From NCBI GenBank assembly GCA_027563935.2, contig CM050454.1, forward strand, positions 48,450,596 to 48,514,595: DNA of 64,000 nt, written 5' to 3'. The position numbers and the translations under genes are program-made. The first letter of the stretch is position 1. Each line of letters starts with the position of its first letter. Below are positions 10,759 through 22,042 of this stretch, one piece after another. The notes beneath the pieces are model-generated. The model was not told the DNA's origin. It ran no database searches and saw nothing but the letters and a program-made list of their open reading frames with translations. The stretch is from Costus lasius. Taxonomy: Eukaryota > Streptophyta > Magnoliopsida > Zingiberales > Costaceae.

Positions 10759-12302
10759 TGATAGCCCGAAAGGGAACACAACAAATCTGGCACGCGTGTA
10801 CCTTGGACTAATCCTTGGTAACGGCACCAAAAACTTGTTGTTAAACCGCAAGTGCACGGGTATACGAAGTAATAAAAAGGAATCGAATCCACAGGGACCT
10901 ACGTTGTCGAATACTAAATAGTTGATTTCTTACTAACTAGGCAAAACGAGATCGTGAGAATAGCAATCGGTAAGTAAAAGCGGGATTATCAGAGAGAAAA
11001 GCTGGGACTAGGGTTTCGTTAACTTAAACTTTTATGACTAGACATGAATAAGGATTTTGTTGATTCAATTTCATTATGAAGCAGATATTATCAAGCAAAA
11101 ATTATCAAGCTAAAATCAAACTCAATGAAATATTGAAAAATAAGTTATCTAATCATTAAAAGTCAAGTGAACTACTCCCCCATGTCCCAAGAGTATTTAA
11201 AGCTCGCATGGCGAAGGAAATACAATATTCCATAATTTCAAAAAAATCAAAAATCAACAAAAGGAAGAGTTTTTAGAAAATACGGCACGGCTGTGAAGTA
11301 TTTCACAGCCATATTTCACAAAAGAAGGCGTGAACAGTGGTGGCGATCCTTCTTCCCTTGATTTCTCCTCCAATTTGTCTCTTTTCGATCTGAAACTTCC
11401 GGTACATTGTCTCCTTCACCAGGCGATGCTTCGGAAGAAAAATCGCGGCCGGAGGTCGTCTGAATCGAGCACGGCGGTGAAACCCTCCACGGTGGCGTGG
11501 ATCGCGATTTCTCCATCCACGGTCAATCAAAATTGGGGCCTTTTGTCTCTCTGTAATCCTCTCGTGAATAGCTCTCTTTTGGTTCTTACGGCATCAAATA
11601 TAAATTTCTAGATCATCCGCAATCATCTCCGCAAGGATCCAGCGTGGACATTGACCTGGGAATCACGTTCAAACACCGGAATATGACAGTGTAATATCTT
11701 ACGACACTGCCGTAAAATCCATCGATTATTCTATTCTGAAATTGCTGGAACAATACGGCAACGTAATTTGGTTTACGGCAGTGCCGTAATTTTAGGGCAA
11801 CTTTCTATTCTGAAGACGTCTAGAAAATACGTCCCGTAAACTGGTTTACGGCCGTGCCGTAATTTTAGCGAAGGTCTCTGTTCCGAAAGCGCCCCAAAAT
11901 ACGGCCGTGTAAATTCTTACGGTGGTGCCATAATTTCGCGAAAGCCTTCTGTTCGGTAAATCATCAAAATATGGCCGTGATCTCGATAATACGGTAGCCG
12001 TGTAAAATACGGTACCGTAAAATCCTTTATGGCACTACCATATTTTGGGTTCTTTTCCTCGATTTGCATGAAAATTCTTAGGTGACTTCTTCTTGATGAT
12101 GAGAACTCTTCCATGTATTTGATTTTTGCTTGAAAATGCCTAAAATAGTGCCTTTTTGCCTTAAAAATATGAAAAACCAAAATAGAAGTAGACTTTGCCA
12201 TATTTAATGGATTCAGCATAAAAACGAGTAAAAAGATCCTCAATTTAGCATGAAAAGGTATCTAAAATGATACAAAATATACTACATATTTTGGTGTCAT
12301 CA
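10759..12302 (-). repeat. Gy2 5' LTR (1544 bp)
   Basis: The ends match the 3' LTR. Relative to it there is a ~360-bp deletion near 11090-11110, where short ATTATCAAG-type sequence flanks the joint, and loss of one palindrome unit near 11785. The fossil primer site is at 10813-10829. The remainder is closely similar, with scattered substitutions. Confidence 0.85.
11690..12060. repeat. Tandem palindrome array, Gy2 5' LTR
   Basis: This is the counterpart of 3640-4080, with elements such as TTTACGGCAGTGCCGTAA and TTTACGGCCGTGCCGTAA. One ~85-bp unit is missing relative to the 3' LTR, consistent with a deletion between neighbouring repeats. Confidence 0.85.
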
Positions 12303-14103
12303 CGAAGCTACCTAACAAATTTCAAGGCAAAATACACTTTCTAGCTAAAATACGGCAATACCGTATTTTTCAGAAGAGCTCTCACGGTACTGTATTTCTC
12401 AGCAGACATATTTGGGCGAAATATGGCACTGCCGTATGAAGCTTCATGGTACCGTATTTTGCAACATTTTTAACTAGAGAGTCTCAACGGAATTACGGCA
12501 CTACCATATTTGGCAGAAGAGCTTTCATGGTACCGTATTTTGTGAAGATTTTGACCAGAGAACTTCATCGGAAATACGGCACCGCCGCGGTCGCATACAC
12601 GGTGCCGTATAATTAGACGAATTTAACCAGAAAGTTTTGATAGAAATACGGCACTGCCGTGATCGCATATACGGTGCCGTATTATCTGACGATTCTGATC
12701 AGACGCACTTTACAAGAATACAGCACCACCGTATTTATGAGAAATATTCTCATGGCACCGTATTATTTCCCCAGAGCTCACAGAAAGAAATACGGCTCTG
12801 CCGTATGAAGCTTCATGGTACCGTATTTTGGAACTCAGAATTCTGATTTTTCCGCCCGATTCTTGCAAAGACCGTATCTTTTGATCCAGGGCTCCAAATT
12901 AAGATCCGAAAGAGGCGGCAGACTCGCCCTTAAGAGGAGAAGACACGCAAACTAAAAAAAACAATTTTAATCCAGGATTGAGGGAGAATTGGAGGAAGTC
13001 ATCGTCGCACTAGGGTTCGTCGCTGTTTGCTGCACAGACCATCTTCGACCACGATTTTTTAGAAGAAGCTACGCTTGAGGAAGAGGAATACACCACAGAA
13101 GTTTTGGCTTGAAAGGAGATCAATCGAAGGAGGAATGATCAAAAATGTGTTCATGACACTGTTCATCGCGAATTCAGAGACAAATTACGGGCTGCGATTT
13201 ACTTGCAACCCTGTTTTGTAACTTTTACTCCTTCCTTACTATCTCCAATCATACAAAATCATGTTTTGCTATGATTCTTCCATCATGTTAGCTTAAAGTC
13301 TTCTTGGGACATCGGGGTGATATTCTCTTGATATTTCAATGACTAGATAACTTTTTCATCAATATGTCTTTGCTTTGGTTATTTTACTCAAGTGATTTAT
13401 TGCCTTCAATCGCTTTTAGTTTCATGCTTTAACATGTCTTGGAGTTTTATGCTATGGACTGAGAAGATGATATTATAGAACTTGGAACCCTATAATTTAT
13501 TGTAAGAACTCATCGCAAGAGATTGGTTGTGCTCTTATCTTTATATTTTAGAAGTTTATTTCTTGTTATTGTTATGACCTAGAAATTATTGTTGTTACAG
13601 ATATGATAACGTGCTAGAGATAGACGTTAGATTGTTAGAAAGCCTTGAGTAAAACCTGTGAAACTAAGGTGCTAGAGTGCTTAGTTTTGCCTGATATCTT
13701 GGTATTGAGATAGGATGCACGAGAGTGATCCTTAATCTCTTTAACTGAAATTCACTTACATTTAGCATTGAATTGATCTTGTGCGAGAGTGAGGATCGTT
13801 CCTTGCAGACTAATTGTGCGAGTGTGAGTTAGTTTGTTTGCCAAGTGAATTATATCTTAACCGTAGCAGAGATAAATTGATGATTCTTTAATCCTATCTA
13901 GTTCTGAATATCAAGTTGAATGAACCCCTAGTCCCGATTCTCTCATCCTGATTAACTTCAATTATAGTTCGATTGCTTCTTTTTTACATAATTCTCGATT
14001 CCCTTAGCTAGTGAAAACTCAATTAGTCGGTATTTAACAACGAAGCCCCTGTGGTTCAATATTTTTATTACTTCGAAGTATTCGTGCACTTACGGAAACA
14101 ACA
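12303..14103 (+). repeat. Gy3 5' LTR, second part
   Basis: This continues 2138-2351 after Gy2. It holds a palindrome array (12345-12835), AT-rich sequence and an end ...ACGGAAACAACA at 14103, directly before the spacer AGTTTTT and the primer site. The total LTR length would be about 2.0 kb, similar to Gy2's. No coding sequence is seen. Confidence 0.65.
12345..12835. repeat. Palindrome array in Gy3 LTR
   Basis: Repeats include AATACGGCAATACCGTATT, ATGGCACTGCCGTATGAAG, CATGGTACCGTATTTTG and AATACGGCACTGCCGTG. The GAAGCTTCATGGTACCGTA block occurs at least twice. The linkers (CAGAGAACTTCATCGG type) differ from those of Gy2, but the palindromic cores are of the same ACGGYNNNRCCGT type. Confidence 0.8.
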
Positions 14104-14109
14104 AGTTTT

Positions 14110-14127
14110 TAGCGCCGTTGCCAGGGA
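14110..14127 (+). other. Gy3 primer binding site (tRNA-Asp type) and leader
   Basis: The sequence TAGCGCCGTTGCCAGGGA differs from the Athila tRNA-Asp-type site TGGCGCCGTTGCCGGGGA at two positions, both G-to-A. The leader from 14128 to 14390 includes a frame (from about 14284) coding LRSGPLVPLDPEINKTL, which matches the start of Gy2's gag but is closed by a stop before 14391. Confidence 0.75.
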
Positions 14128-14390
14128 CTTCAGTTTTGTTGATATTGACATAATTGTTATTATCGCTAGACTAAGTTTTTCTTGTTTTTGTTTTTTTTTT
14201 TTACAACTTTCTGTGATAGATTCTGATTTCCTTTTAGTTCTACAAATCCTGAACCTTTCTAACTTTCTACTTGTGTATGCGCAGATATCTTAGGTCAGGA
14301 CCATTAGTTCCTCTTGACCCTGAAATTAATAAAACACTTAGACTGCGCAGGAAGTTGAAATTTGCAAAAGGAAGAGAAGAATAATCCATC

Positions 14391-14696
14391 ATGGTAGAAA
14401 GAAGAACGCTTAGAGACTATGCAGCCCCGAATACACAAGGAATCTGTTCCAGCATCACTAGGCCTGCTATAGATGCAAACAACTTTGAGATCAAACCAGC
14501 GTTCTTATCGATGATTCAACAGAATCAGTTTGGAAGATCTCCTTTGGAAGATCGAAACCAACACTTATCCCTTTTCCTTGAATTTTGTGACACCATAAAG
14601 ATTAATGGTGTATCTGACGATGCCCTCAGACTAAGACTGTTTCCTTTTTCTCTCAGGGACATAGCAAAAGCCTGGCTTCATGCACACCCGACTGGT
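14391..14696 (+). pseudogene. Gy3 gag, first fragment
   Basis: The fragment begins MVERRTLRDYAAP and covers the N-terminal half of the retrotransposon gag domain (FGRSPLEDRNQHLSLFLEF, LRLFPFSLRDIAKAWL). Gy2's gag is its closest relative in the window. It is cut after ...HPTG by Co-A; ACTGG at 14692-14696 is the left TSD. The frame resumes at 34499-34527 and again at 43549. Confidence 0.85.
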
Positions 14697-16349
14697 GAAA
14701 GTGGGGGGAAACCCTAAACGCATGCACTTCTAGAGTCTTGCATGGACGGAAATAAGGATTTCAACATGATCGCATGTGGCATGAACATATGATTAACTTA
14801 AAGCCTTCATAGATCAACACAAAGATTTTTCCATAGCCATTGTTTGGATGGCGACTTGGAAATAAGAGGGCGATGCGGCTCTCCTCCAAAGTGGACGCAC
14901 ACAAGATGGTGATGGCTTCCTTCTTGGCGTTCCTTGTGCTAGCAAAGCTCTCCAAGGTGTCCTAGCCGTGTGAGGAGAATGAGATGCTCTCTTGGCGTGA
15001 AGTCTCTCTTCCTCAAAATGAGAGGAGTCTCAAGAGTAGAAGATGGGCGACGAGAGAAGCGTTACCCTCGAACGTGGAGGCGTGCTTCTATTTTGGAAAA
15101 AATTCAACTTCAAAAAATAGCAAGCCCTCAACGCATGATGCGTTCACTCCAAGTGAACCGATCGCCTCTTCTTCTCCCTTTGAACCATGCGTTCATATAA
15201 TGAACCGGTTCTATAGAATTTGGTTCAAAGACCAAATCAAACCAAGCCTTGGTCTAGACCTTATTAAACCGAAAGGCTCAAGATCTAACCACACATCTCT
15301 TGATGCTCTTGATCTCATCGATCTAGCATCAATTCTCTCGATCGAAGCTTACCGATCTCAAGCCCTAATCAATCAAACATGATCAGACCAGATCTCACTT
15401 ACAATCAGAGTTTAAACTCCTTTAAACTGAACCAAAACAATTCAGTCCACACGATCTGACATAAGTAAGCCATATCATCAAATTGTGCGACCCTAAGGGT
15501 TTCCTTTAATGTCGGTAATGATAACTTACGTTATCACGAACAGAGAGGGGTATCTAGCAACACATCACTTTCTCCCGATATAAAGGAAAGAGTCTTCCAA
15601 GACTACACTCAAACCATAGCACAAGTGTGAATCCAATTCACTTGACATATGTGTTTCCTTTGCCACTGGATGTTCTCGTTGGACAAGCGTGTCAAGCCTG
15701 TAACTCCAACATGATGAGAGTGGTTAGATCAGATGAACATAGTCATCTGGGTATGGCCATACACTTTCTCAACCATCTCATATAGGGGGCCCCTTTAGAA
15801 CATCACACTCCAACTAGGAGAGGCAATCCTATATCTATCACTAATGCCCTAACATGACTCATGCCCATTATCCAAGATAATCTATAACCATTATATTTCA
15901 AATGATATTGAACTACCTCAAGACAATGCCAATCCTCATTTAGAAACACAAGTGATCTCAAGTCAGAGGAAATATGCCACTTGTTTGCACATAAGGATTA
16001 TTCACATTGTGACAAGCAATTGAATATCCTTAGTAGGGTCTGTCCAGTACATCCAATGCACCTATGAGTCTACATCTTATTCCATGCTCGAAGCATCCTA
16101 TAAGATTAGAACACATATTAGTCTCAATCATATCAAGGCTGTCTCATGTTTACCAAGATATCTCAACTAAGGACTATACTGCATGTCAGCGAAGCTGAAC
16201 ACCATTGAGACATTATTCAGAAGTATACATATAGCAACAGATAATGCAACAACTTGAATAACAACCATTGCCTTTATAAACATAGTTTATACATCATACT
16301 GATAACAACCCAAGGCCTCAAACATTAGCCTTAAGGGCATACCCCAACA
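14697..16349 (-). repeat. Co-A 3' LTR (1653 bp)
   Basis: On the minus strand it starts TGTTGGGGTATGCCCTTAAG and ends in TTTCA, the family's LTR ends. Open frames inside (for example 14984-15382) are copied in every LTR of the family and are not genes. Confidence 0.92.
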
Positions 16350-16366
16350 ATCTCCCACTTGCACTT
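16350..16366 (-). other. Co-A polypurine tract
   Basis: The minus strand reads AAGTGGGAGAT immediately before the 3' LTR. The same tract is found at the equivalent place in Co-B (26596), Co-C (36147) and Co-D (before 52846). Confidence 0.8.
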
Positions 16367-16369
16367 AAT

Positions 16370-19300
16370 CTAATGGTTGAGAAATCTCAAACCCATATTA
16401 TTACAGTGCTTCTCATGCTTCTGCTGCGCCAGAGGCTTTGTAAGCGGGTCAGCTAGATTGTCATCTGTATGAACCTTGCAGATCTTGATCTCTCCTCGAT
16501 CTATGATCTCACGGATCAAATGAAACCTTCTCTGTATGTGCTTGGACTTCTGGTGCGACCGTGGTTCCTTTGCTTGTGCTATTGCTCCAGTGTTATCACA
16601 GAAGATAACCAATGGATCTGCACTCGAAGGAACAACACCAAGTTCTTGAACGAACTTACGAATCCACACTGCCTCCTTTGATGCTTCTGAGGCTGCAACA
16701 TACTCGGCTTCTGTTGTGGAATCAGCAACAATTGATTGTTTGAAACTTTTCCACACCACTGCTCCTCCATTCAAGCTAAAAACATAGCCTGATTGCGATT
16801 GGAAATCATCCTGGTCAGATTGGAACGAAGCGTCAGTATATCCTTCAATACTGAGTTCTTCCTGACCTACATAAATCAAGAACATATCTTTGGTCCTCCG
16901 AAGATATTTCAAAATGTTCTTGACCGCAATCCAGTGTGCCTTACCTAGATTACTTTGGAATCGACTGGTGACGCTTAACCCGTAAGCGACGTCTGGGCGA
17001 GTACACAACATCGCATACATGATGGATCCAATAGCCGAAGCATAAGGCGTATTGTCCATTTCATCTTTCTCAGACTGTGTTTGAGGACACTGGCTCTTCG
17101 AAAGATTCAGACCATGTCTGACTGGAAGATATCCTCTTTTAGAATTTTCTAAATGGAATCTCTCCAGGACTTTATCGATGTAAGTACTCTGGCACAGCCA
17201 GAGAAGCCTCTTAGATCTATCTCTGTAGATCTTCACACCTAATACATAGGCTGCTTCTCCTAAATCTTTCATCTGGAAACATTTTCTTAACCATGCTTTA
17301 ACGGCATGCAGTTCAGGAATATCGTTTCCAATGATCAAGATATCATCGACGTAGAGGACTAGGAAAATAATCACGCTCCCACTAAACCTCTTATATACAC
17401 ACGGGTCATCTTCATTTTTGATGAAACCAAATTCACAGATTGATTCATCAAAACGAATATTCCAGCTTCTAGATGCTTGTTTTAGTCCATAAATGGACTT
17501 CTTTAATTTGCATATTTTATGACGATCTGATGGATTGATGAAACCTTCAGGTTGTGTCATATACACATCCTCTTCTAGTTTTCCATTAAGGAAAGCGGTC
17601 TTCACATCCATTTGCCAGATCTCATAATCATAATATGCAGCTATGGCGAGAATAATCCGAATAGACTTGAACATGGCTACAGGAGAGAAAGTTTCATCAT
17701 AATCTATCTCGTAGATTTGTTTGAAACCTTTCGCAACTAGCCTGCCTTTATAGGTAACCACGTTACCATCCATGTCAATCTTCTTTTTGAAGATCCACTT
17801 ACAGCCTATAGGGATTACTCCCTGAGGCGGATCAACCAAATCCCAGACTTGGTTATCTGACATGGAGTCCATCTCGGCTCGCATAGCTTCAAGCCATCTT
17901 GCTGATTCCGGTCCACTGACCGCATCCGCATAAGTAAGGGGTTCATCATCAATGATGTAGACTCCGTCATAGCACTCAGGCTGTCGACGGATCCTTCCCG
18001 ATCTTTGCGGTTCCCGTGATATCTGAGTCTCAGGTTGTTCAGTAACCTGTTCTATTGGCTCAGGCTCATCCAACTGAGTTTGACTACTTTGTCCCTCTTC
18101 TGGACTTTCATCCAGTTTTATTTCTCTCCCACTGGCTTCTTGCAGAAGAAATTCCTTCTCAAGAAAAATAGCCGTACGAGCAACAAATACTTTGTTCTCC
18201 TTGGGATCGTAGAAATAATAACCCTTAGTTTCTTTAGGGTAACCGACAAAGATACATTTATCAGACCTGCTCTCCAGTTTCCCAGAGGCGAGCTTTTTGA
18301 CATAAGCCTCGCAACCCCAGATTTTAATAAATGTCAAGCTCGGCTGTTTCCCATACCATAACTCATATGGAGTCTTTGAAACGGCCTTGGATGGCACTCG
18401 GTTTAGTACCTTTGCAGCTGTTTCCAGTGCAAATCCCCAAAAGGAGTAAGGTAGAGTAGCCTGACTCATCATTGAACGAACCATATCCAATAAGGTTCTA
18501 TTTCTCCTCTCGGACACACCATTCCATTGCGGTGTTCCTGGCGGAGTGAGCTGTGAGATAATCCCACACTCCTTCAGATAGTCAGTAAACTCTCGACTCA
18601 AGTATTCTCCACCTCGATCTGAACGAAGTGCCTTGATTTTTCGGCCTAACTGATTCTGTACTTCATTTTTGAACTCTTTGAACTTGTCAAAAGATTCACT
18701 CTTAAGTCTCATAAGATAGACATAACCGTATCTACTAAAATCATCAGTAAAGGTAATGAAGTATGAATAGCCACCTCTGGCATGTTTACTAAATGGCCCA
18801 CACACATCACTGTGAATAAGGTCAAGTAAACCTGAAGCCCTTTGACCTTTATTAGAAAAAGGAGACTTCGTCATTTTACCCATTAAACAAGCTTTGCATG
18901 TATCAAGCTCCTCATAGGAGAATGATCCCAGCAGTCCATGGTCATGCAACCGCTTAATGCGCTTCTTGTTAATATGGCCTAAACGACTATGCCATAGCAA
19001 GGTGCTGTCATTAGCATACTTGGCCTTCTTATTATCAATTTGTTGTACAGAACATTCCTTGTCCAACATGTATAACCCATTGTTAATTGACCCAGTAGCA
19101 TAAACAATATTATCAAATGAAATACAACACTTTAAAGTTTTGCATTCAAAGGAAAACCCTTTCCTGACAAGAGCAGGAATTGAGATAATATTCTTAGTTA
19201 TGCTCGGTACAAAATAACAATTGTCCAGTTCTAATACAAAACCAGATGGTAAAGAGATGTTATATTGTCCTACAGCAACAGCAGCAACCCGTGCCCCGTT

Positions 19301-20245
19301 TCCAACCCGTAGGTCCACCTCATGCTGTCCCACCTGTCTTCTTCTCTTGAGTTCCTGTACATTTGAACAAATGTGAACTCCACATGCAGTGTCCAACACC
19401 CATGAAATAGAAGAAGATACCATGACTTCAGTCACAAAAATACCTGAGCCAGAAGCGAAAGGCTTGCTTCCCTTCTTATCTCCTTGGAGCGCTTTACAGT
19501 CCTTCTTCCAGTGACCCAGCTGGCCACAATGGAAGCATCTGTTGTCCTTCGACCGCTTCATCTTTTGTTTCAGAGCTTTGTTATAGCTCTTGATAGGGGC
19601 TTTGCCCTTCTTCCCCTTCTTCTTGTTCCTTGAAGGAACCATCAAGACAGAGGATGAAGGCTTTCCCTTTTCAAGAGTCTGCTCTGTAGTACAGAGCATG
19701 TTCAATAACTCTGCCTGTGTACAGTCGATCTTGTTCATATTAAAATTAATGATGAACGGATCGAAAGAGACCGGGAGAGACTGCAAGATAATGTCTACAA
19801 CAAGTTCCTGATTGATGGTGTGTCCCAGTTTCTCTAGAGCCTCTTTGTACCCAATCATCTTGAGTACGTGAGCTCCCACTGGACTCCCTTCAGTCAGTTT
19901 GCTCTGAAAGAAAAGTTTTGTCAAGTTATAGCGTTCTGTCCTTGCCTGTGCAGCATACAGCATTTTGAGATTTGCTATAATTTCAATAGCAGATAAATCT
20001 TCATGCTGATGCTGTAGCTCTGGCGTCATAGACGCAAGCATAAGGCAAGCGACATCAATGCTATCATTGACATGCTTCTCATAAGCATCCCGAACCGCCC
20101 TTGCGGCGTTCGCAGCGGGTTGAGGCGGTATTGCCGTCTCAAGGACATACAGCTTCCTCTCAGCCTTAAGAACAATCTTAAGGTGTCCGTACCAGTCTGA
20201 GAAGTTTGGCCCAGCAAACTTCTCCCTTTCCAGTAAGGATCGCAC
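16370..20245 (-). CDS. Co-A gag-pol polyprotein (uninterrupted, no ATG at usual start)
   Basis: This is a Ty1/copia polyprotein of 1291 codons with no internal stop. Domains in order: gag (about 1-235); zinc knuckle CFHCGQLGHWKKDC (237-250); protease with DTACG (285-289) where DTG/DSG is canonical; integrase with an HHCC region (about 419-453) and a D480, D543, E579 triad (spacing D-35-E); reverse transcriptase with D880 and YVDD (965-968); RNase H with D1138, E179-type ADSTTEAEY (1174-1182) and D1217. The frame begins at GTG 20243-20245; Co-B and Co-D have ATG AGC five codons upstream, but here that reads ACA GGG. The first in-frame ATG is near residue 69. Family relatives are usually annotated as TNT1-94-like. 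The product would build virus-like particles and integrate cDNA. Whether it can be translated is unclear. Confidence 0.88.
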   Translation of the reverse strand: MRSLLEREKFAGPNFSDWYGHLKIVLKAERKLYVLETAIPPQPAANAARAVRDAYEKHVNDSIDVACLMLASMTPELQHQHEDLSAIEIIANLKMLYAAQARTERYNLTKLFFQSKLTEGSPVGAHVLKMIGYKEALEKLGHTINQELVVDIILQSLPVSFDPFIINFNMNKIDCTQAELLNMLCTTEQTLEKGKPSSSVLMVPSRNKKKGKKGKAPIKSYNKALKQKMKRSKDNRCFHCGQLGHWKKDCKALQGDKKGSKPFASGSGIFVTEVMVSSSISWVLDTACGVHICSNVQELKRRRQVGQHEVDLRVGNGARVAAVAVGQYNISLPSGFVLELDNCYFVPSITKNIISIPALVRKGFSFECKTLKCCISFDNIVYATGSINNGLYMLDKECSVQQIDNKKAKYANDSTLLWHSRLGHINKKRIKRLHDHGLLGSFSYEELDTCKACLMGKMTKSPFSNKGQRASGLLDLIHSDVCGPFSKHARGGYSYFITFTDDFSRYGYVYLMRLKSESFDKFKEFKNEVQNQLGRKIKALRSDRGGEYLSREFTDYLKECGIISQLTPPGTPQWNGVSERRNRTLLDMVRSMMSQATLPYSFWGFALETAAKVLNRVPSKAVSKTPYELWYGKQPSLTFIKIWGCEAYVKKLASGKLESRSDKCIFVGYPKETKGYYFYDPKENKVFVARTAIFLEKEFLLQEASGREIKLDESPEEGQSSQTQLDEPEPIEQVTEQPETQISREPQRSGRIRRQPECYDGVYIIDDEPLTYADAVSGPESARWLEAMRAEMDSMSDNQVWDLVDPPQGVIPIGCKWIFKKKIDMDGNVVTYKGRLVAKGFKQIYEIDYDETFSPVAMFKSIRIILAIAAYYDYEIWQMDVKTAFLNGKLEEDVYMTQPEGFINPSDRHKICKLKKSIYGLKQASRSWNIRFDESICEFGFIKNEDDPCVYKRFSGSVIIFLVLYVDDILIIGNDIPELHAVKAWLRKCFQMKDLGEAAYVLGVKIYRDRSKRLLWLCQSTYIDKVLERFHLENSKRGYLPVRHGLNLSKSQCPQTQSEKDEMDNTPYASAIGSIMYAMLCTRPDVAYGLSVTSRFQSNLGKAHWIAVKNILKYLRRTKDMFLIYVGQEELSIEGYTDASFQSDQDDFQSQSGYVFSLNGGAVVWKSFKQSIVADSTTEAEYVAASEASKEAVWIRKFVQELGVVPSSADPLVIFCDNTGAIAQAKEPRSHQKSKHIQRRFHLIREIIDRGEIKICKVHTDDNLADPLTKPLAQQKHEKHCNNMGLRFLNH

Positions 20246-22042
20246 ATTGAACCCTGTGGTGTTCGTTGCTGCAGGAATCTACAACATAGCAAGAACAACA
20301 AGGTCAGTATCCATGTTAGAATCATTCCAGGACTTAAGAGTGATTCTTTTCTCACTATTTTATCTGACTGAAAAATCCAATAAAATAGTCCGAAAGAGTA
20401 AAACTCTTTTAGTGAGATGGGATCCAGATTTCATACTTGGTCTCCGCGTCCCGCTCAGGCGAGATAAGATGCACAGAGAGTTCAAGCACTAATCACTGGT
20501 AGGCTATCCATGCCAATCGCCAACCCGTGCAATTCCCCTTCATCTAGGCAATCCAGAAGACTGTGCTAACTGAGTTGGTACAACATAGTTTCTGATTCCA
20601 CAGATGGCTGCCTCCATATAGCTAACATATGCTCAATATGTAGCCTACATGGTCAAGCTGACCCGACCTACTCCCTGGACCACCACGTGCTATGCTGAGC
20701 AACGAGAAGCGATAAATCCCTTCTCTGTAACACGTAGGTGTAATCACACACCGTCTGAAGATAGCTGGGCGTGCCCACTGAGTGGGTACAACACGGCCCC
20801 AACGATAGTCAGAACAGTGAGGTTTCGCGTCAGAAGGCTTTCGTGCTTGATATTTAACGTTGGATTTTAATGGTCCTTTTATCTTCTTACTACCATGCAT
20901 ATCCTATGGTGATAGCAGAATGATAAATCATGCAGGTGCTAATATTACTTAAACAGTAAATAGAAAGCACAATGATCTTATGTGGTAAACGCCCATTAAG
21001 CCTAAATAAAAACCCTAGTTTTACACAAGTCTTCACTTGAGCTCTTCATGGGTCTTTTGCATTTCATCTGGCCCAGCCCGAGCCCAAGCCCTCTGCAGCC
21101 CAAATGCACTCCCAGACTGGTTGCGCCTGTTCTAGAGTCGAACTCTAGACCTCCCACTGGTGAAGCCACTTGCTGCAAGCGCTTCTGCCATGTGTGCTCT
21201 GTGCTCATGTCTGATGAAGTTACATTTTAATCTATCTAGACATGAATTGACACGCAGGTCAATTATACATTATTATAAATTAAAGTGTGATTCGCAGATC
21301 ACAAGAAAAAATTTATAATTAATTAATCTAGGCACGCAAGCCCCAGCATAGCATACAAATAGGGCAGCCCACATAAGATGAAATAGACATCCAATCAGGT
21401 TAAACAAACAACATGTGATCCAAACAGGAAAATAAAATTTTGAAAAAACCCCATGGCATCAATTTTATTTCCTTATGTGCCCTACTACCTTACAACGGTC
21501 CATTAATAGGGATCCACTCATCAGACCAAGTCAGACCCACTGCCCTTGCATGCACCAAGTCATAACTGACTTGCGTCGACCTCATGGTCAACAATGCATG
21601 CCTTAAGGGCTGAACGTCCCACATGATATCTGGCAAACGGTGTGACCCCGGGCCTTAATCATGATCGTTCACTGGTCGCCTCAATCAGACATCGCTACAC
21701 GCCCTTCTGCAGTCGACCTATAGCCACCTCATGCTTGCGCATAGGTGCTATCTGGTCGACCCATCTAGGCTGTCAGATGGTCTGATCAGACTGTTGGGTC
21801 TAGACTAGACTGATGACTTCAACCCTAGTAACCCGTCTAAGTATCTCAAGTAGGCGCTTTTAGATCTAAGTGGAGTCGCGAATGATATTAAGTTTTGACA
21901 AAAATCTTCAACATGCGCCAACAACAAAAACATACATCTAAAGACTAGCATGTAGTTTCGCATGATGTTTAGGTTTAGATCTACTTATAAACCAAGCATG
22001 GATCACACAAAGAAGCAATCATATAGATCATACCATAACGCA
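20246..22042 (-). other. Co-A 5' leader (~1.8 kb)
   Basis: This long untranslated stretch between primer site and gag is shared by all four copies. It contains a B-box-like AGAGTTCGACTCT (minus strand, about 21134-21147) and, just before gag, a pyrimidine-rich TTGTAG on the minus strand resembling a 3' splice acceptor. No credible ORF is present; open frames here are also found in copies that differ by indels. Confidence 0.7.

Larger units (their letters stand above)
2352..12302 (-). mobile_element. Gy2: non-autonomous Athila-like Ty3/gypsy element
   Basis: Both LTRs begin (on +) TGATAGCCC and end GGTGTCATCA: 2352-4330 and 10759-12302. Flanks are TGAAG (2347-2351) and CGAAG (12303-12307), a TSD with one C/T difference. 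Reading on the minus strand, the order is 5' LTR, primer site for tRNA-Asp, gag-protease, a palindrome-rich spacer, an Athila ORF-1/env-like ORF, 3' UTR and 3' LTR. No reverse transcriptase, RNase H or integrase sequence is present between protease and env-like ORF. The element therefore could move only with enzymes supplied by another element, and its own ORFs now carry stops. Confidence 0.85.

Noticed and set aside
14984..15382. 132-codon frame repeated at 22344-22742
   Set aside because: It lies in the copia LTR and is duplicated only because LTRs are duplicated; other family LTRs do not keep the frame.
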